From Parabacteroides hominis (GTDB taxonomy: Bacteria; Bacteroidota; Bacteroidia; Bacteroidales; Tannerellaceae): a DNA stretch of 64,000 nucleotides. Both the position numbers and the translations under genes were made by a program. Location: assembly GCF_014287585.1 (NCBI RefSeq), contig NZ_JACOOJ010000012.1, forward strand, positions 47,246 through 111,245, written 5' to 3'. Positions 8,832 to 17,579 of this stretch are shown in pieces (positions within the stretch are counted from its first letter, which is position 1; the number at the start of each line of letters is the position of its first letter). The notes beneath the pieces are model-generated. The model did not search any database. It had not been told where the DNA came from and worked only from the letters and a program-made list of their open reading frames with translations.

Positions 8832-10385
8832 ATGAGGAAGTCTACGATTTGGTTGCTTGCGGTGGTGATGGCTTTTGCCTTTGCCGGTTTACTCTTTTTG
8901 CAGGTAAAATATGTAAGCATCATACTCAAGAAAAGTAGCGAGCAGTTCAATGAAACTGTCAAACGATCGATGCACCAAGTCTCGAAAAACCTGGAGCTTG
9001 ACGAAACGGCCCGGTATCTGGAAGAAGATCTCAGCCGTGACGAGGCCAACAATTACCTATACCAGAACGAACAGAGCAACCTCGGCGCTGGAATCATCAC
9101 CGAGAAAAAATATAAGATGCAGTTCACCAATGCCGACGGGACCGTAGAACATATCGAGTTCCATAGCGACATCCGGACACGAAAGCTCGAACCGCTCTCT
9201 TCGCTGGGCAGCAATAAAGCGCCTAACAGCATCGTCAGTACATCAAAGGATTTGCAGCAAACGTTGAAACGCCGCTACCAGTATCAGAGCGGGTTGTTTA
9301 ACGAAGTGATCTTGAATATCTTGCATACGGCAAACCTGAAGCCGATCGAAGAAAGGATAGATTTTAAAAAGCTGAATAATTACTTAAAATCAGAATTTAT
9401 TAACAACGGATTGAACCTGCCGTTCATCTTCGCTGTTATTAACAAAGATGGGAAAATAGTGTATCAGAACGGAGAGATTCCTCCTGTGTCGGACGTGATT
9501 CAGCAGGTGTTATTTCCCAACGATCCTCCTTCGAAACAGAATTACCTGAAAGTGTATTTCCCGACGAAGGGTGATTATATTTCAAGTTCTGTAACATTTA
9601 TCGTACCGTCGATCATCTTCTCGCTGATACTTTTGGTAACGTTTATCTTTACCATTTATATCGTATTCCGTCAGAAGAGACTTTCGGAAATGAAGAATGA
9701 TTTTATCAACAATATGACGCACGAACTGAAGACACCGGTTTCGACCATCTCGCTTGCCGCGCAGATGTTGAAGGATTCGGACATCACGAAGAGCCCCGAC
9801 GTGTTCAAGCATATATCGGGCGTGATCAACGACGAGACGAAGCGATTGGGCTTCCTGGTGGAAAAGGTTCTGCAAATGTCGCTGTTTGAACGTCAGAAAG
9901 CAGCCCTCAAGCTGAAGGAGGTGGATGCGAACGATTTGCTGGCAAGCGTTGCCAATACATTCGCCCTGAAGGTCGAGAAGTATGACGGCACGATCGACAT
10001 CGACTTGCAGGCGGAAGACTCGGACATATACGTGGACGAGATGCACATCACGAACGTACTGTTCAACCTGCTGGACAACGCCGTGAAGTATCGCCGCCTC
10101 GAAGTACCGCTGACGCTGATGTGCCGCACCTGGAACGAGAACGGCAAGTTGTTGATATCGATCGAGGACAACGGTATCGGGATCAAGAAAGAATACCTCA
10201 AGAAAGTATTCGACCGCTTCTTCCGCGTACCGACAGGAAACGTACACGACGTGAAAGGGTTCGGGCTCGGACTTGCTTACGTCCGTAAAATAGTAGAGGA
10301 CCATAAAGGTACGATCCGTGCCGAAAGTGGTTCCGGAAATGTAGGAACAAAATTTATTATTACTTTACCTCTTATAAAAAGTTAG
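8832..10385 (+). CDS. rprX: sensor histidine kinase, RprX-like
   Basis: This 517-residue membrane kinase has an N-terminal membrane segment (about residues 5-25), a long periplasmic sensor region, and a second membrane segment around 257-280. The HisKA domain carries phospho-acceptor His297 in NNMTHELKTPVST. The C-terminal ATPase domain shows the N-box NLLDNAVKYR, the G1 box IEDNGIGI and the G2 box GFGLGLAY. Only 2 bases separate it from its response regulator. The pair matches RprX-RprY of Bacteroides fragilis, whose signal is not firmly known. Confidence 0.9.
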   Translation: MRKSTIWLLAVVMAFAFAGLLFLQVKYVSIILKKSSEQFNETVKRSMHQVSKNLELDETARYLEEDLSRDEANNYLYQNEQSNLGAGIITEKKYKMQFTNADGTVEHIEFHSDIRTRKLEPLSSLGSNKAPNSIVSTSKDLQQTLKRRYQYQSGLFNEVILNILHTANLKPIEERIDFKKLNNYLKSEFINNGLNLPFIFAVINKDGKIVYQNGEIPPVSDVIQQVLFPNDPPSKQNYLKVYFPTKGDYISSSVTFIVPSIIFSLILLVTFIFTIYIVFRQKRLSEMKNDFINNMTHELKTPVSTISLAAQMLKDSDITKSPDVFKHISGVINDETKRLGFLVEKVLQMSLFERQKAALKLKEVDANDLLASVANTFALKVEKYDGTIDIDLQAEDSDIYVDEMHITNVLFNLLDNAVKYRRLEVPLTLMCRTWNENGKLLISIEDNGIGIKKEYLKKVFDRFFRVPTGNVHDVKGFGLGLAYVRKIVEDHKGTIRAESGSGNVGTKFIITLPLIKS

Positions 10386-10387
10386 TT

Positions 10388-11119
10388 ATGGAAGAAAAAC
10401 TAAAAATCTTCTTTTGCGAAGACGACGAGAACCTGGGTATGCTATTAAGAGAATACTTGCAGGCAAAAGGTTATGTGACTGACCTCTTCTCCGATGGAGA
10501 AGCCGGTTACAAAGGTTTCACCAAAGGCAAATATGACCTTTGCGTACTTGACGTGATGATGCCGAAAAAAGACGGCTTCACTCTGGCTCAGGAAATCCGT
10601 TCTATCAACCCTGATATCCCTGTTATCTTCCTTACGGCCAAGACTATGAAGGAAGATATCCTGGAAGGTTTCAAAATCGGTGCGGATGATTATCTGACGA
10701 AACCTTTCAGCATGGAAGAACTCTTGCTCCGTATCGAAGCGATCCTTCGCCGCGTGAAAGGCAAGAAGATGAAAGATATTCCTTTCTACAAGTTAGGAAA
10801 CTTCTTGTTCGACACCCAGAAACAAACACTGGCTATCGGCGACAAGGTTACGAAGCTGACAACTAAGGAATGCGAACTTCTGAGTCTCCTTTGCGCACAT
10901 GCAAATGAAATCTTGGAACGTAATTATGCGCTGAAGACAATCTGGGTAGACGATAACTACTTCAATGCCCGCAGCATGGACGTATATATCACGAAACTTC
11001 GTAAACTGTTGAAGGACGATCCGGGAATCGAAATCATCAACATTCACGGTAAGGGCTACAAGCTGATCACTCCTTCCGGAGAAGAAGCTGCCCGTGAAGA
11101 AGGCATCCAGGTTCTTTAA
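10388..11119 (+). CDS. rprY: OmpR-family response regulator, RprY-like
   Basis: This 243-residue regulator has a complete receiver domain (acidic pocket CEDDE at 10-14, phospho-acceptor Asp55 in CVLDVMMPKKDG, conserved Lys in DDYLTKPFS) and a C-terminal winged helix (ELLSLLCAHANEIL, ending in NIHGKGYKL). It is cotranscribed with rprX and closely matches RprY as I remember it. Unlike the two LuxR-type regulators at 43375 and 50270, every receiver residue is intact, which makes it a useful internal contrast. Confidence 0.93.
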   Translation: MEEKLKIFFCEDDENLGMLLREYLQAKGYVTDLFSDGEAGYKGFTKGKYDLCVLDVMMPKKDGFTLAQEIRSINPDIPVIFLTAKTMKEDILEGFKIGADDYLTKPFSMEELLLRIEAILRRVKGKKMKDIPFYKLGNFLFDTQKQTLAIGDKVTKLTTKECELLSLLCAHANEILERNYALKTIWVDDNYFNARSMDVYITKLRKLLKDDPGIEIINIHGKGYKLITPSGEEAAREEGIQVL

Positions 11120-11151
11120 TCAGAGTTTACCGGACGCAAACAACGCGGACG

Positions 11152-11215
11152 AGCGCAGAGTAACGCAGATGTTATTATCTATAAAGGGTAAGTCTGCGTT
11201 AGTCTGCGCTTTTTA
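11152..11215 (+). terminator. rprXY terminator
   Basis: AGCGCAGA...ACGCAGA pairs with TCTGCGT...TCTGCGCT, followed by five T residues, 33 bases after the rprY stop. Confidence 0.8.
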
Positions 11216-11270
11216 TATGGGGGAATGGTGACGGAAGCCCGTCTCCCTCGTTGGTTTCTTTGTGTTTCCC

Positions 11271-11358
11271 GCCTGTGAAACTTTTGTTTCATGCCGATGA
11301 AACTTTATTTTCTTGCTGGTGAAACTTTATTTTCACGCAGGGGAAACTATCGGGGCAT
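11271..11358 (+). repeat. four tandem 22-bp repeats upstream of surE
   Basis: Four exact 22-base units begin at 11271, 11293, 11315 and 11337, each starting GC and holding a GAAACT core, with a TGAAACTTTATTTTCA-like palindrome best kept in units 2 and 3. A related three-unit array with the same period lies at 49381-49446. The array ends 23 bases before the surE -7 box. Confidence 0.85.
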
Positions 11359-11381
11359 GCGGGGAACTCTGGGAATTTGCT

Positions 11382-11389
11382 TATATTTG
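11382..11389 (+). promoter_or_regulatory. -7 box for surE
   Basis: TATATTTG, a full TAnnTTTG match, lies 20 bases before the surE ATG. Confidence 0.6.
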
Positions 11390-11408
11390 TGTGTAATTAA
11401 ATAAAGAT

Positions 11409-12185
11409 ATGATGAACGACAGACCGCTTATTCTGATTACAAATGATGATGGCGTTGAAGCCAAAGGAATAAAAGAGCTCACCGAGTGCCTCAGGGATCT
11501 GGGGGATATTGTGGTTTTTGCTCCCGACGGGCCCCGTTCGGGAATGGCAAGCGCAATCACTTCGCTCGTACCGATTAAATATACATTGGTAAAGAAAGAA
11601 AAAGGACTGACGGTTTATAGCTGTACCGGGACTCCGGTCGATTGTGTGAAACTGGCTATCAACGAGGTGTTGGGGCGCAAGCCCGACCTGCTGGCCTCCG
11701 GGATCAATCATGGCGGCAACCATGCCATCTGCATCCAGTATTCCGGTACGATGGGTGCGGCTGCCGAAGGATGCGTGTTCGATGTTCCCTCGATGGGCGT
11801 GTCGCTTTTGGACCACCATGCGGATGCCGACTTTACCGAGAGCTGCCGCTTAGGGCGCATGCTTGCACGGCGGATCATAAAAGAAGGGTTGCCGCATGGC
11901 ACTTATCTGAATCTGAACGTCCCCAATGTCCCGAACGTAAAAGGGATGAAGGTATGCCGGCAGGCGGACGGGCGCTGGACCAATGAATTCAAACGGTCGG
12001 AAAACGCAACGGGCGAACCTGTGTTCTGGCTTGCCGGCGCATTCGAGAATGCCAAGCCGATCCATGCCGACAACGACACATTGGCGCTCGACAGCGGCTA
12101 CGCTTCGCTTGTCCCTTGCAAGATAGACGTGACGGACTATGATTTTTTAGCAACGCTAAAAAATCAGTTGAAAGTTGAGAGTTGA
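11409..12185 (+). CDS. surE: 5'/3'-nucleotidase SurE
   Basis: SurE is a metal-dependent survival protein that removes phosphate from nucleoside 5'- and 3'-monophosphates. The 258-residue sequence shows the active-site block [14 protein letters not shown] (metal ligands Asp-Asp) near residue 9, [13 protein letters not shown] near 39 and GTPVDCVK near 75, plus the Asn in SGINHGGN near 100. The last codons (QLKVES, stop) are encoded inside a dispersed TTTCAACT-type repeat, so the original C-terminus may have been altered. It probably forms an operon with lpxB. Confidence 0.95.
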   Translation: MMNDRPLILITNDDGVEAKGIKELTECLRDLGDIVVFAPDGPRSGMASAITSLVPIKYTLVKKEKGLTVYSCTGTPVDCVKLAINEVLGRKPDLLASGINHGGNHAICIQYSGTMGAAAEGCVFDVPSMGVSLLDHHADADFTESCRLGRMLARRIIKEGLPHGTYLNLNVPNVPNVKGMKVCRQADGRWTNEFKRSENATGEPVFWLAGAFENAKPIHADNDTLALDSGYASLVPCKIDVTDYDFLATLKNQLKVES

Positions 12186-12252
12186 AAGTTGGAAAAGCCG
12201 ACAATGCTGATACTCTTTTAACTCTCAACTTTCAACTTTCAACTCTCAACTG
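12165..12252. repeat. inverted pair of GTTGAAAGTT repeats between surE and lpxB
   Basis: A left arm of AGTTGAAAGTTGAGAGTTG type and a right arm of its complement form a hairpin of about 25 bp. The left arm encodes the end of SurE. The same repeat family occurs at 24940, 25731, 44017 and 53744. Confidence 0.85.
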
Positions 12253-12259
12253 AAAAAAT

Positions 12260-13393
12260 ATGAAATATTTTTTAATAGCGGGCGAAGCCTCCGGTGATCT
12301 GCATGCCTCCAACCTGATGGCAGCACTGAAGGAGCAGGATGCGGAAGCGGACTTTCGTTTCCTGGGCGGCGATCTTATGCAGGCAGTCGGAGGGACGCTG
12401 GTGAAACATTACAGGGATATGGCTTTCATGGGCTTTATCCCCGTACTGCTCAATCTCCGTACGATCCTGGACAACATGAAAGCCTGCCAGGAGGAAATCC
12501 GGCGGTACAGGCCCGATGTGGTGATCCTGATCGATTATCCGGGGTTCAATTTGAAGATAGCCAAATATGTAAAGACGCAGTTGGGGCTGCCTGTCTACTA
12601 TTATATCTCTCCTAAGATATGGGCTTGGAAGCAGTACCGTATCAAGGATTTCCGCCGCTATGTGGACCGGATGTTCTGCATCCTGCCTTTCGAAGTGGAG
12701 TTTTTCCGTAACCTCGACTATCCGGTGGACTATGTGGGCAATCCTTCGGTAGATTCGGTTGCCTGCTATATGGAGAAACAGGCGGCCGCACCGGACACTT
12801 TCCGCGAGGACGAGCAACTGGACGAACGCCCCGTACTGGCGTTGTTGGCAGGTAGCCGCCGCCAGGAGATCAAAGACAACCTTCCGACCATGCTAAGGGT
12901 GGCAGCCGCCTATCCGGGCCACCAACCCGTAATTGCCGGTGCTCCCGGCCTGGAACCTGAATATTACAGGCAATATATCGGCGATACGGATGTCAAGATC
13001 GTGTTCGGCAAAACCTATCCTCTCCTCAGCCATAGTGATGCGGCGCTGGTCACATCGGGGACGGCTACGCTCGAAACATCGCTTTTCCGTGTGCCGCAAG
13101 TCGTCTGCTATTATGTTGCGGCCGGTCGGCTGGCAAGTTTTATTTTCCGCCATTTCTTCCATACGAAATACATTTCGCTGGTCAACCTGATAGCCGGACG
13201 CGAAGTGGTGCAGGAGTTGTTCGGAGCCCGGTTTTCATACGGCCAGATACACGACGAGTTGGGACGTGTCCTGAACGATCCGGCCTGTCGCAACCGCATG
13301 CTCGACGGCTACGACGAGATTATCCGCCTGCTCGGAAAACCTGGCGCTTCCCGCCGTACAGCGGAGCTTATCTATCAATCACTGAAGCATTAA
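12260..13393 (+). CDS. lpxB: lipid-A-disaccharide synthase
   Basis: LpxB (GT19) joins UDP-diacylglucosamine and lipid X to make the tetraacyl disaccharide precursor of lipid A at the inner membrane. The 377-residue length is normal. The N-terminal signature YFLIAGEASGDLHASNL is at residues 3-19, with FMGFIPVL near 55, YYISPKIWAWK near 115, LLAGSRRQEI near 195 and the donor-binding TSGTATLETSLF near 270. It begins 7 bases after the inverted repeat that separates it from surE. Confidence 0.96.
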   Translation: MKYFLIAGEASGDLHASNLMAALKEQDAEADFRFLGGDLMQAVGGTLVKHYRDMAFMGFIPVLLNLRTILDNMKACQEEIRRYRPDVVILIDYPGFNLKIAKYVKTQLGLPVYYYISPKIWAWKQYRIKDFRRYVDRMFCILPFEVEFFRNLDYPVDYVGNPSVDSVACYMEKQAAAPDTFREDEQLDERPVLALLAGSRRQEIKDNLPTMLRVAAAYPGHQPVIAGAPGLEPEYYRQYIGDTDVKIVFGKTYPLLSHSDAALVTSGTATLETSLFRVPQVVCYYVAAGRLASFIFRHFFHTKYISLVNLIAGREVVQELFGARFSYGQIHDELGRVLNDPACRNRMLDGYDEIIRLLGKPGASRRTAELIYQSLKH

Positions 13394-13482
13394 CATCTTT
13401 TATCAGCCTTCTTTGCAGCATTTACAGCGTGTTTATCATCTTCCTTTTTAGAAAGAAAAAATAAACAAATTAGATACATGTT

Positions 13483-14217
13483 ATGAAGACGTTGAAAAGT
13501 TTTATGCTATTGGTTGGAATCTTGTTAGGTTCTACAGCTTTTTATTCTTGTTTGGATGATAACGATGCTTATAGCGAGTTTTGGAGAGATAGTATCCAAG
13601 CGATTGTGACGGTAAAGCCATTGAGCAATAATTCCTACTACATGCAGCTCGACGATAGTACGACGCTGTTTCCGACAAACTCATATACGCCTGAGAATTT
13701 GAAAGAAATCCGCGCGTTCGTTATATATAAGAATGACGAGAAGAAGACCGAGGGCTATGATCAGTCTGTTCAATTGCTGAGAATGGACACCCTTCTGACA
13801 AAACAGATTGCCCCTGATCTGGGAGCGGAGAACGATTCCTACTACGGAACGGACATGTTGGCCTTGAATGGCGGTAGCATTTGGTCTAAGACCGGTGTGT
13901 GGATCGAGGACGGATATATCACGTTCGACTTCTATATCCAAAGAGGCTACAACGACAATGTCAAGCATTTCCTAAACTTGGTACAGGCAAACAGTGCCGA
14001 TCCGTATGAACTGGAGTTCCGCCATAATGCCTATGGCGATATCGACTCGTCTATCAGACCTTCAGCCGGCCTGGTTTCCTTCAAACTGGATAAGTTGCCG
14101 AGCACGGAAGGCAAGACGGTGAAGTTGAAGATCAAATATAAATCTTTCGTTTCAAACGACTACAACACTGTCGAGTTGGACTATAAATCAAAAGATACGG
14201 TAGATACAGAAGAATAA
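13483..14217 (+). CDS. NigD-like lipoprotein
   Basis: This 244-residue protein starts with a lipoprotein signal ending at Cys23 (TAFYSC). It resembles the NigD-like family of Bacteroidetes, with a small beta-barrel N-terminal domain and a C-terminal beta domain. NigD was first noted beside bacteriocin genes in Prevotella nigrescens, but most family members are not linked to bacteriocins and their function is unknown. It appears monocistronic, with a strong terminator at 14261. A basic VKLKIKYKSF strand precedes an acidic tail. Confidence 0.75.
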   Translation: MKTLKSFMLLVGILLGSTAFYSCLDDNDAYSEFWRDSIQAIVTVKPLSNNSYYMQLDDSTTLFPTNSYTPENLKEIRAFVIYKNDEKKTEGYDQSVQLLRMDTLLTKQIAPDLGAENDSYYGTDMLALNGGSIWSKTGVWIEDGYITFDFYIQRGYNDNVKHFLNLVQANSADPYELEFRHNAYGDIDSSIRPSAGLVSFKLDKLPSTEGKTVKLKIKYKSFVSNDYNTVELDYKSKDTVDTEE

Positions 14218-14260
14218 TAACCTTCCCACATAACTTTTATTTTTATCATTTAGTTCAGGG

Positions 14261-14290
14261 AGAAAGGCATCGGGATGATGCCTTTCTTTT
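14261..14290 (+). terminator. terminator of the NigD-like gene
   Basis: AGAAAGGCATC and GATGCCTTTCT form a perfect stem followed by a T-run. Its position argues against any sigma-factor start upstream of 14290. Confidence 0.88.
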
Positions 14291-14358
14291 TTATATGCCT
14301 TTGTTTCTTTTTTTATCGGAAAGATGCAACGTTTCTCAGGTCACCCTCGTTTATATAT

Positions 14359-14907
14359 ATGAAAATGGAAGAAACAAATACACATCTGATCGAGGGGTGT
14401 CGGCGTGGTAACCGGACCGCGCAGCTCGCCCTTTACAAGCAATTCGCGAGGCAGTTGTATGTCGCCTGCCTGCGTATTGTCGGTAACGCGTCAGAGGCGG
14501 AGGAAGCGATGCAGGATTCTTTCCTGAAAATATTCACTCGCCTCGGCCAGTATCAGGATGGACAATGTTTCGAAGCATGGATGCACCGCATAGCCATCCA
14601 TACAGCCATTGATTACGTGCGCCGGCAGACGCCCGACTGGGAAGAACTCCCGGATAACTACACCGAACCCGGCGACGACGGGTCGGACGAAGAGGAAATC
14701 CGCTATTCGGTCGCCCAGGTGAAGGAGGCCTGCAAGAAACTGCCGGCCGGCTATCGCGTGATCCTCTCGCTCTACCTCTTTGAGGGATATGATATGGAAG
14801 AGATTGCCTCCATCCTGAAGATCCGGCCGCCGAGCGTGCGCAGCCAGTATCTAAGGGCAAAGCGCAAATTGTTGGATATAATAGCTGCAAATAAAGAAAA
14901 TGGATAA
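14359..14907 (+). CDS. RNA polymerase ECF sigma-70 factor
   Basis: This 182-residue ECF sigma factor has region 2 (ARQLYVACLRIVGNASEAEE, then MQDSFLKIFTRL, residues about 28-70) and region 4 (LPAGYRVILSLYLFEGYDMEEIA, then the helix-turn-helix to RAKRKLLD, residues about 120-175). I use the ATG at 14359 (MKMEETNTHL), because the longer frame begins inside a terminator hairpin. It overlaps the next gene by 8 bases. The operon sigma, membrane protein, secreted beta-repeat protein is a common Bacteroidetes arrangement of an ECF factor with its likely anti-sigma. Confidence 0.9.
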   Translation: MKMEETNTHLIEGCRRGNRTAQLALYKQFARQLYVACLRIVGNASEAEEAMQDSFLKIFTRLGQYQDGQCFEAWMHRIAIHTAIDYVRRQTPDWEELPDNYTEPGDDGSDEEEIRYSVAQVKEACKKLPAGYRVILSLYLFEGYDMEEIASILKIRPPSVRSQYLRAKRKLLDIIAANKENG

Positions 14908-15442
14908 ACTGAAAAATTTCATAGACACGAACCGGGAAGCATTTGAAGACGACCTGTTACCTGAAGGCCACTTCGAACGCTTCGAGCAGAAGCTGGCTGC
15001 TCCGCGCAAAAGCTGGGCTACGTTATATAGCCTTTGCGCTTTTGCCGCGGCAGCTTGCATCGCCCTGCTGTTCCTCTTCAAACTGCCGGGTGGAACACCT
15101 TTGCATACGCAGCCCGGACAGGTGGCCACAGGTCAGCATACCTGCGAGGTGAAGGAGGAGATAGAGGAACTTCGTCTCTACTACAATATGCAGATGAGCG
15201 ACATCATCTCCCAGATGCAGGCGATGTACAAACAGCAACGGACTCCTGGGACGGAGGAACTCTTGAAAGAGACAAAACGGGTCCTGACAGACAATTATAT
15301 GTTCGAGGAAACGGTCCTTCCGACTCTGCCTTGCTCCAATGCCGGCCTTTATGCCATGAACCTGCATTACAGCACCAGCCTGGAAAGTCTCAACATCATG
15401 TTGAAGCAGATGGAGAATATGAAGACAACAAATAAAAAATAA
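14900..15442 (+). CDS. putative anti-sigma membrane protein
   Basis: This 180-residue protein has a short cytoplasmic N-terminus with the motif LPEGHFERFEQKL (residues 20-32), one membrane segment at about 42-61, and an outside region with a likely coiled coil (VKEEIEELRLYYNMQMSDI) rich in Met and Gln. It overlaps the sigma gene, so translational coupling and an anti-sigma role are the natural inference. No family name was recognised with certainty. The next gene follows after 20 bases. Confidence 0.7.
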   Translation: MDKLKNFIDTNREAFEDDLLPEGHFERFEQKLAAPRKSWATLYSLCAFAAAACIALLFLFKLPGGTPLHTQPGQVATGQHTCEVKEEIEELRLYYNMQMSDIISQMQAMYKQQRTPGTEELLKETKRVLTDNYMFEETVLPTLPCSNAGLYAMNLHYSTSLESLNIMLKQMENMKTTNKK

Positions 15443-15462
15443 GATAATCAACAAACAAGCAA

Positions 15463-16602
15463 ATGAAAGCAACTCATCAACATTCAGCGACCGGCAAGGA
15501 GTCCTTATTGCGACCTTGCCTGCTTATGCTCCTGGTTTTGTTTTGCAGCGTACCCGGTTGGGGCAGCAAACAGGAAAGCATCAAGAAAAAGGAAATCAAC
15601 AAAAGTTTCAATGTCGGTAAAAGCGACATCTTGCAAGTGGACAACCGTTACGGAAACATTACGGTCACGCACTGGAGCAAGAACGAAGTCTCCATCCGTG
15701 TCGTAATCGAGGCGAAAGCCCGCAACGAGGAAAGGGCGCAGGCGACCCTCGACCGTGTCAGCATCCGGATGGAAAAGATGGGCAATACGGTTTCAGCCGT
15801 CACCAGCCTGAGGTCGCAAAACGGGAAAGGCGGCTCCAACGAATCCTTTACCATCAACTACTATGTCAATATGCCGTCTGAACTGACCTGCGACCTGACA
15901 CAGAAGTACGGTAATATCATCATGCCGGAAAACAATAAGGGGAAATGCGACCTGCATGTCAAATACGGCAATCTCAATGGCGGGAATTTCACGGGGCCTC
16001 TTAACATAGACGTGCAATATGGCAATCTGGATATCACCGATGTCGACAACGCGACTTTGGACCTGGCCTATTGCGGCAAATCCTCTATCCGCAACGGTTC
16101 ACAACTGAATGTCGACAGCAGATACTCCAACCTCAATCTCGGAAATGTCCGGAAGATGAATGTCGAAGCCAAATACGGTGACATCCATATCGACAGGCTG
16201 GACAACGGCTATATGGAACTCAAATACGGGAATTGCAAGATAGACGAGTTGAAACAAGGCATCAACGTTGATGAACTGAGCTACAGCACGCTTACCATCA
16301 AAGACCTCGCCAGTAACTTCGACAAGATCAATGTGGATGCCCGCTACGGTAACCTGAATATTTATATTGATGTGAACGCCTCCTTCCGGGTTGTTGCCAA
16401 CAATATGAAATATGGCAATTGCAAGATTCAAGGCGGATTCAATATCCAACGTCGTAACCAGGACGAAAACTCGGTCGGTTTCGATAGCCGCGACGACCAA
16501 AGGAACAAAAACAACTACTCCCTCGATGTCAACAACGGCAAAAACGGCCGTATCAATTTCGAAGGAAACAGTTATAGCAACATAAAGGTGATTGCAAAAT
16601 AG
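15463..16602 (+). CDS. secreted beta-repeat protein, DUF4097-like
   Basis: This 379-residue protein has a hydrophobic signal at about residues 20-42. It then has a ladder of about ten short strands marked by a Tyr-Gly-Asn or similar turn: RYGNITV, KYGNIIM, KYGNLNG, QYGNLDI, RYSNLNL, KYGDIHI, KYGNCKI, SYSTLTI, RYGNLNI and KYGNCKI. Most are separated by about 17-25 residues. This suggests a beta-solenoid like DUF4097 or adhesin-type repeat proteins found next to ECF sigma/anti-sigma genes. The C-terminal tail is Asn-rich. It probably acts outside the inner membrane. Function unknown. Confidence 0.75.
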   Translation: MKATHQHSATGKESLLRPCLLMLLVLFCSVPGWGSKQESIKKKEINKSFNVGKSDILQVDNRYGNITVTHWSKNEVSIRVVIEAKARNEERAQATLDRVSIRMEKMGNTVSAVTSLRSQNGKGGSNESFTINYYVNMPSELTCDLTQKYGNIIMPENNKGKCDLHVKYGNLNGGNFTGPLNIDVQYGNLDITDVDNATLDLAYCGKSSIRNGSQLNVDSRYSNLNLGNVRKMNVEAKYGDIHIDRLDNGYMELKYGNCKIDELKQGINVDELSYSTLTIKDLASNFDKINVDARYGNLNIYIDVNASFRVVANNMKYGNCKIQGGFNIQRRNQDENSVGFDSRDDQRNKNNYSLDVNNGKNGRINFEGNSYSNIKVIAK

Positions 16603-16647
16603 ATTTACAAGAGTAAAAACCCGTGTAATCCGTGCCTGAAAAAGAAT

Positions 16648-16675
16648 AAGGGAGATGCTTTAACACATCTCCCTT
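16648..16675. terminator. bidirectional terminator
   Basis: AAGGGAGATG and CATCTCCCTT form a 10-bp perfect stem between the convergent genes ending at 16602 and 16708. Confidence 0.85.
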
Positions 16676-16707
16676 ATATAGTTAATTAAAGTATTGACCG
16701 ATGATTA

Positions 16708-17556
16708 TTAGTCGAGTTCTTTAATAGTGATGTTACGATACCAAACGTCGTCGCCGTGGTCCTGGAAACCGATGAAACCTTCTTTGTTTTCACCACCGCA
16801 GTTCAGCAACAGTTCGTAAGCCAACGGCCATTTGTCTTTGCTGAATTTGCTGTTATCCAGCATTTCCTTCCACTGTTGTGTCCACAAATGATATTCAACA
16901 ACCGGTTCGTCGTTCTGATAGTGAACGACAGTACCTTTGTAGCACATGATCTTACCCTTGTTCCATTCGCCGAACGGTTTAGAGTTCTGCGGTTTAGCCG
17001 GGATCATGTCATACAGGGAAGCAGACTGGCGATTACCGTCTTTACCCAACTTGGCATCCGGATGGTTTGCGTTGTCGAGTACCTGATATTCAGGAGCAGA
17101 GATGTAAGATTTCTGGCCTTCTACTTCCTGGATCATATACAAAACACCAGAGTTAGCCCCTTTAGCAACTTTCCATTCAAATTCAAATTCGTAGTTTTTG
17201 AACTTGTGAGCGAAAACCAAGTCGCCACCATCTTTAGCACCAGCTTCACCTGCACCGGACCCTTTGATATGGATCGTACCGTCTACCACTTCCCAGGCAG
17301 CAGGTACATCCGTACGGTCGTAACCTCTCCAACCATTGAAAGACTTACCGTCGAACAAAGTGACTTTGCCATCGGCATCTTTCGGGAAAGTAGACAGGTC
17401 AACAGTAGGCAGATCGTTCATGAGTGTGTATTCAGGAACGGCAGCTTCTGTTTTTGCCTCTTCTTCAGCAGCAGCTTCTGTTTTCTTACCACCGCCGCAA
17501 GATGTAAAATAACACATCATAATTGCGGCACTTGCTAATAATACTGACTTTTTCAT
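16708..17556 (-). CDS. DUF1080 (3-keto-disaccharide hydrolase-like) lipoprotein
   Basis: This 282-residue lipoprotein has a signal ending at Cys20 (YFTSC) and an Ala/Glu linker. It is followed by a DUF1080 concanavalin-like domain with the typical blocks LFDGKSFNGWRGYD near residue 67, EFEFEWKVAKGANSGVLYM near 125, SASLYDMIPA near 178 and FIGFQDHGDDVWYRNI at the end. DUF1080 enzymes cleave glycosidic bonds of 3-keto sugars made by Gfo/Idh/MocA dehydrogenases, and such a dehydrogenase lies 23 bases upstream. The pair therefore probably handles glycosides by a 3-keto route in the periplasm. The exact substrate is not visible. Confidence 0.88.
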   Translation of the reverse strand: MKKSVLLASAAIMMCYFTSCGGGKKTEAAAEEEAKTEAAVPEYTLMNDLPTVDLSTFPKDADGKVTLFDGKSFNGWRGYDRTDVPAAWEVVDGTIHIKGSGAGEAGAKDGGDLVFAHKFKNYEFEFEWKVAKGANSGVLYMIQEVEGQKSYISAPEYQVLDNANHPDAKLGKDGNRQSASLYDMIPAKPQNSKPFGEWNKGKIMCYKGTVVHYQNDEPVVEYHLWTQQWKEMLDNSKFSKDKWPLAYELLLNCGGENKEGFIGFQDHGDDVWYRNITIKELD

Positions 17557-17579
17557 TCTATTTATTTGTTTAAAACTAA

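Noticed and set aside
11271..11358. Possible CRISPR array
   Set aside because: The 22-bp units are head to tail with no spacers between them, and no cas genes are near.
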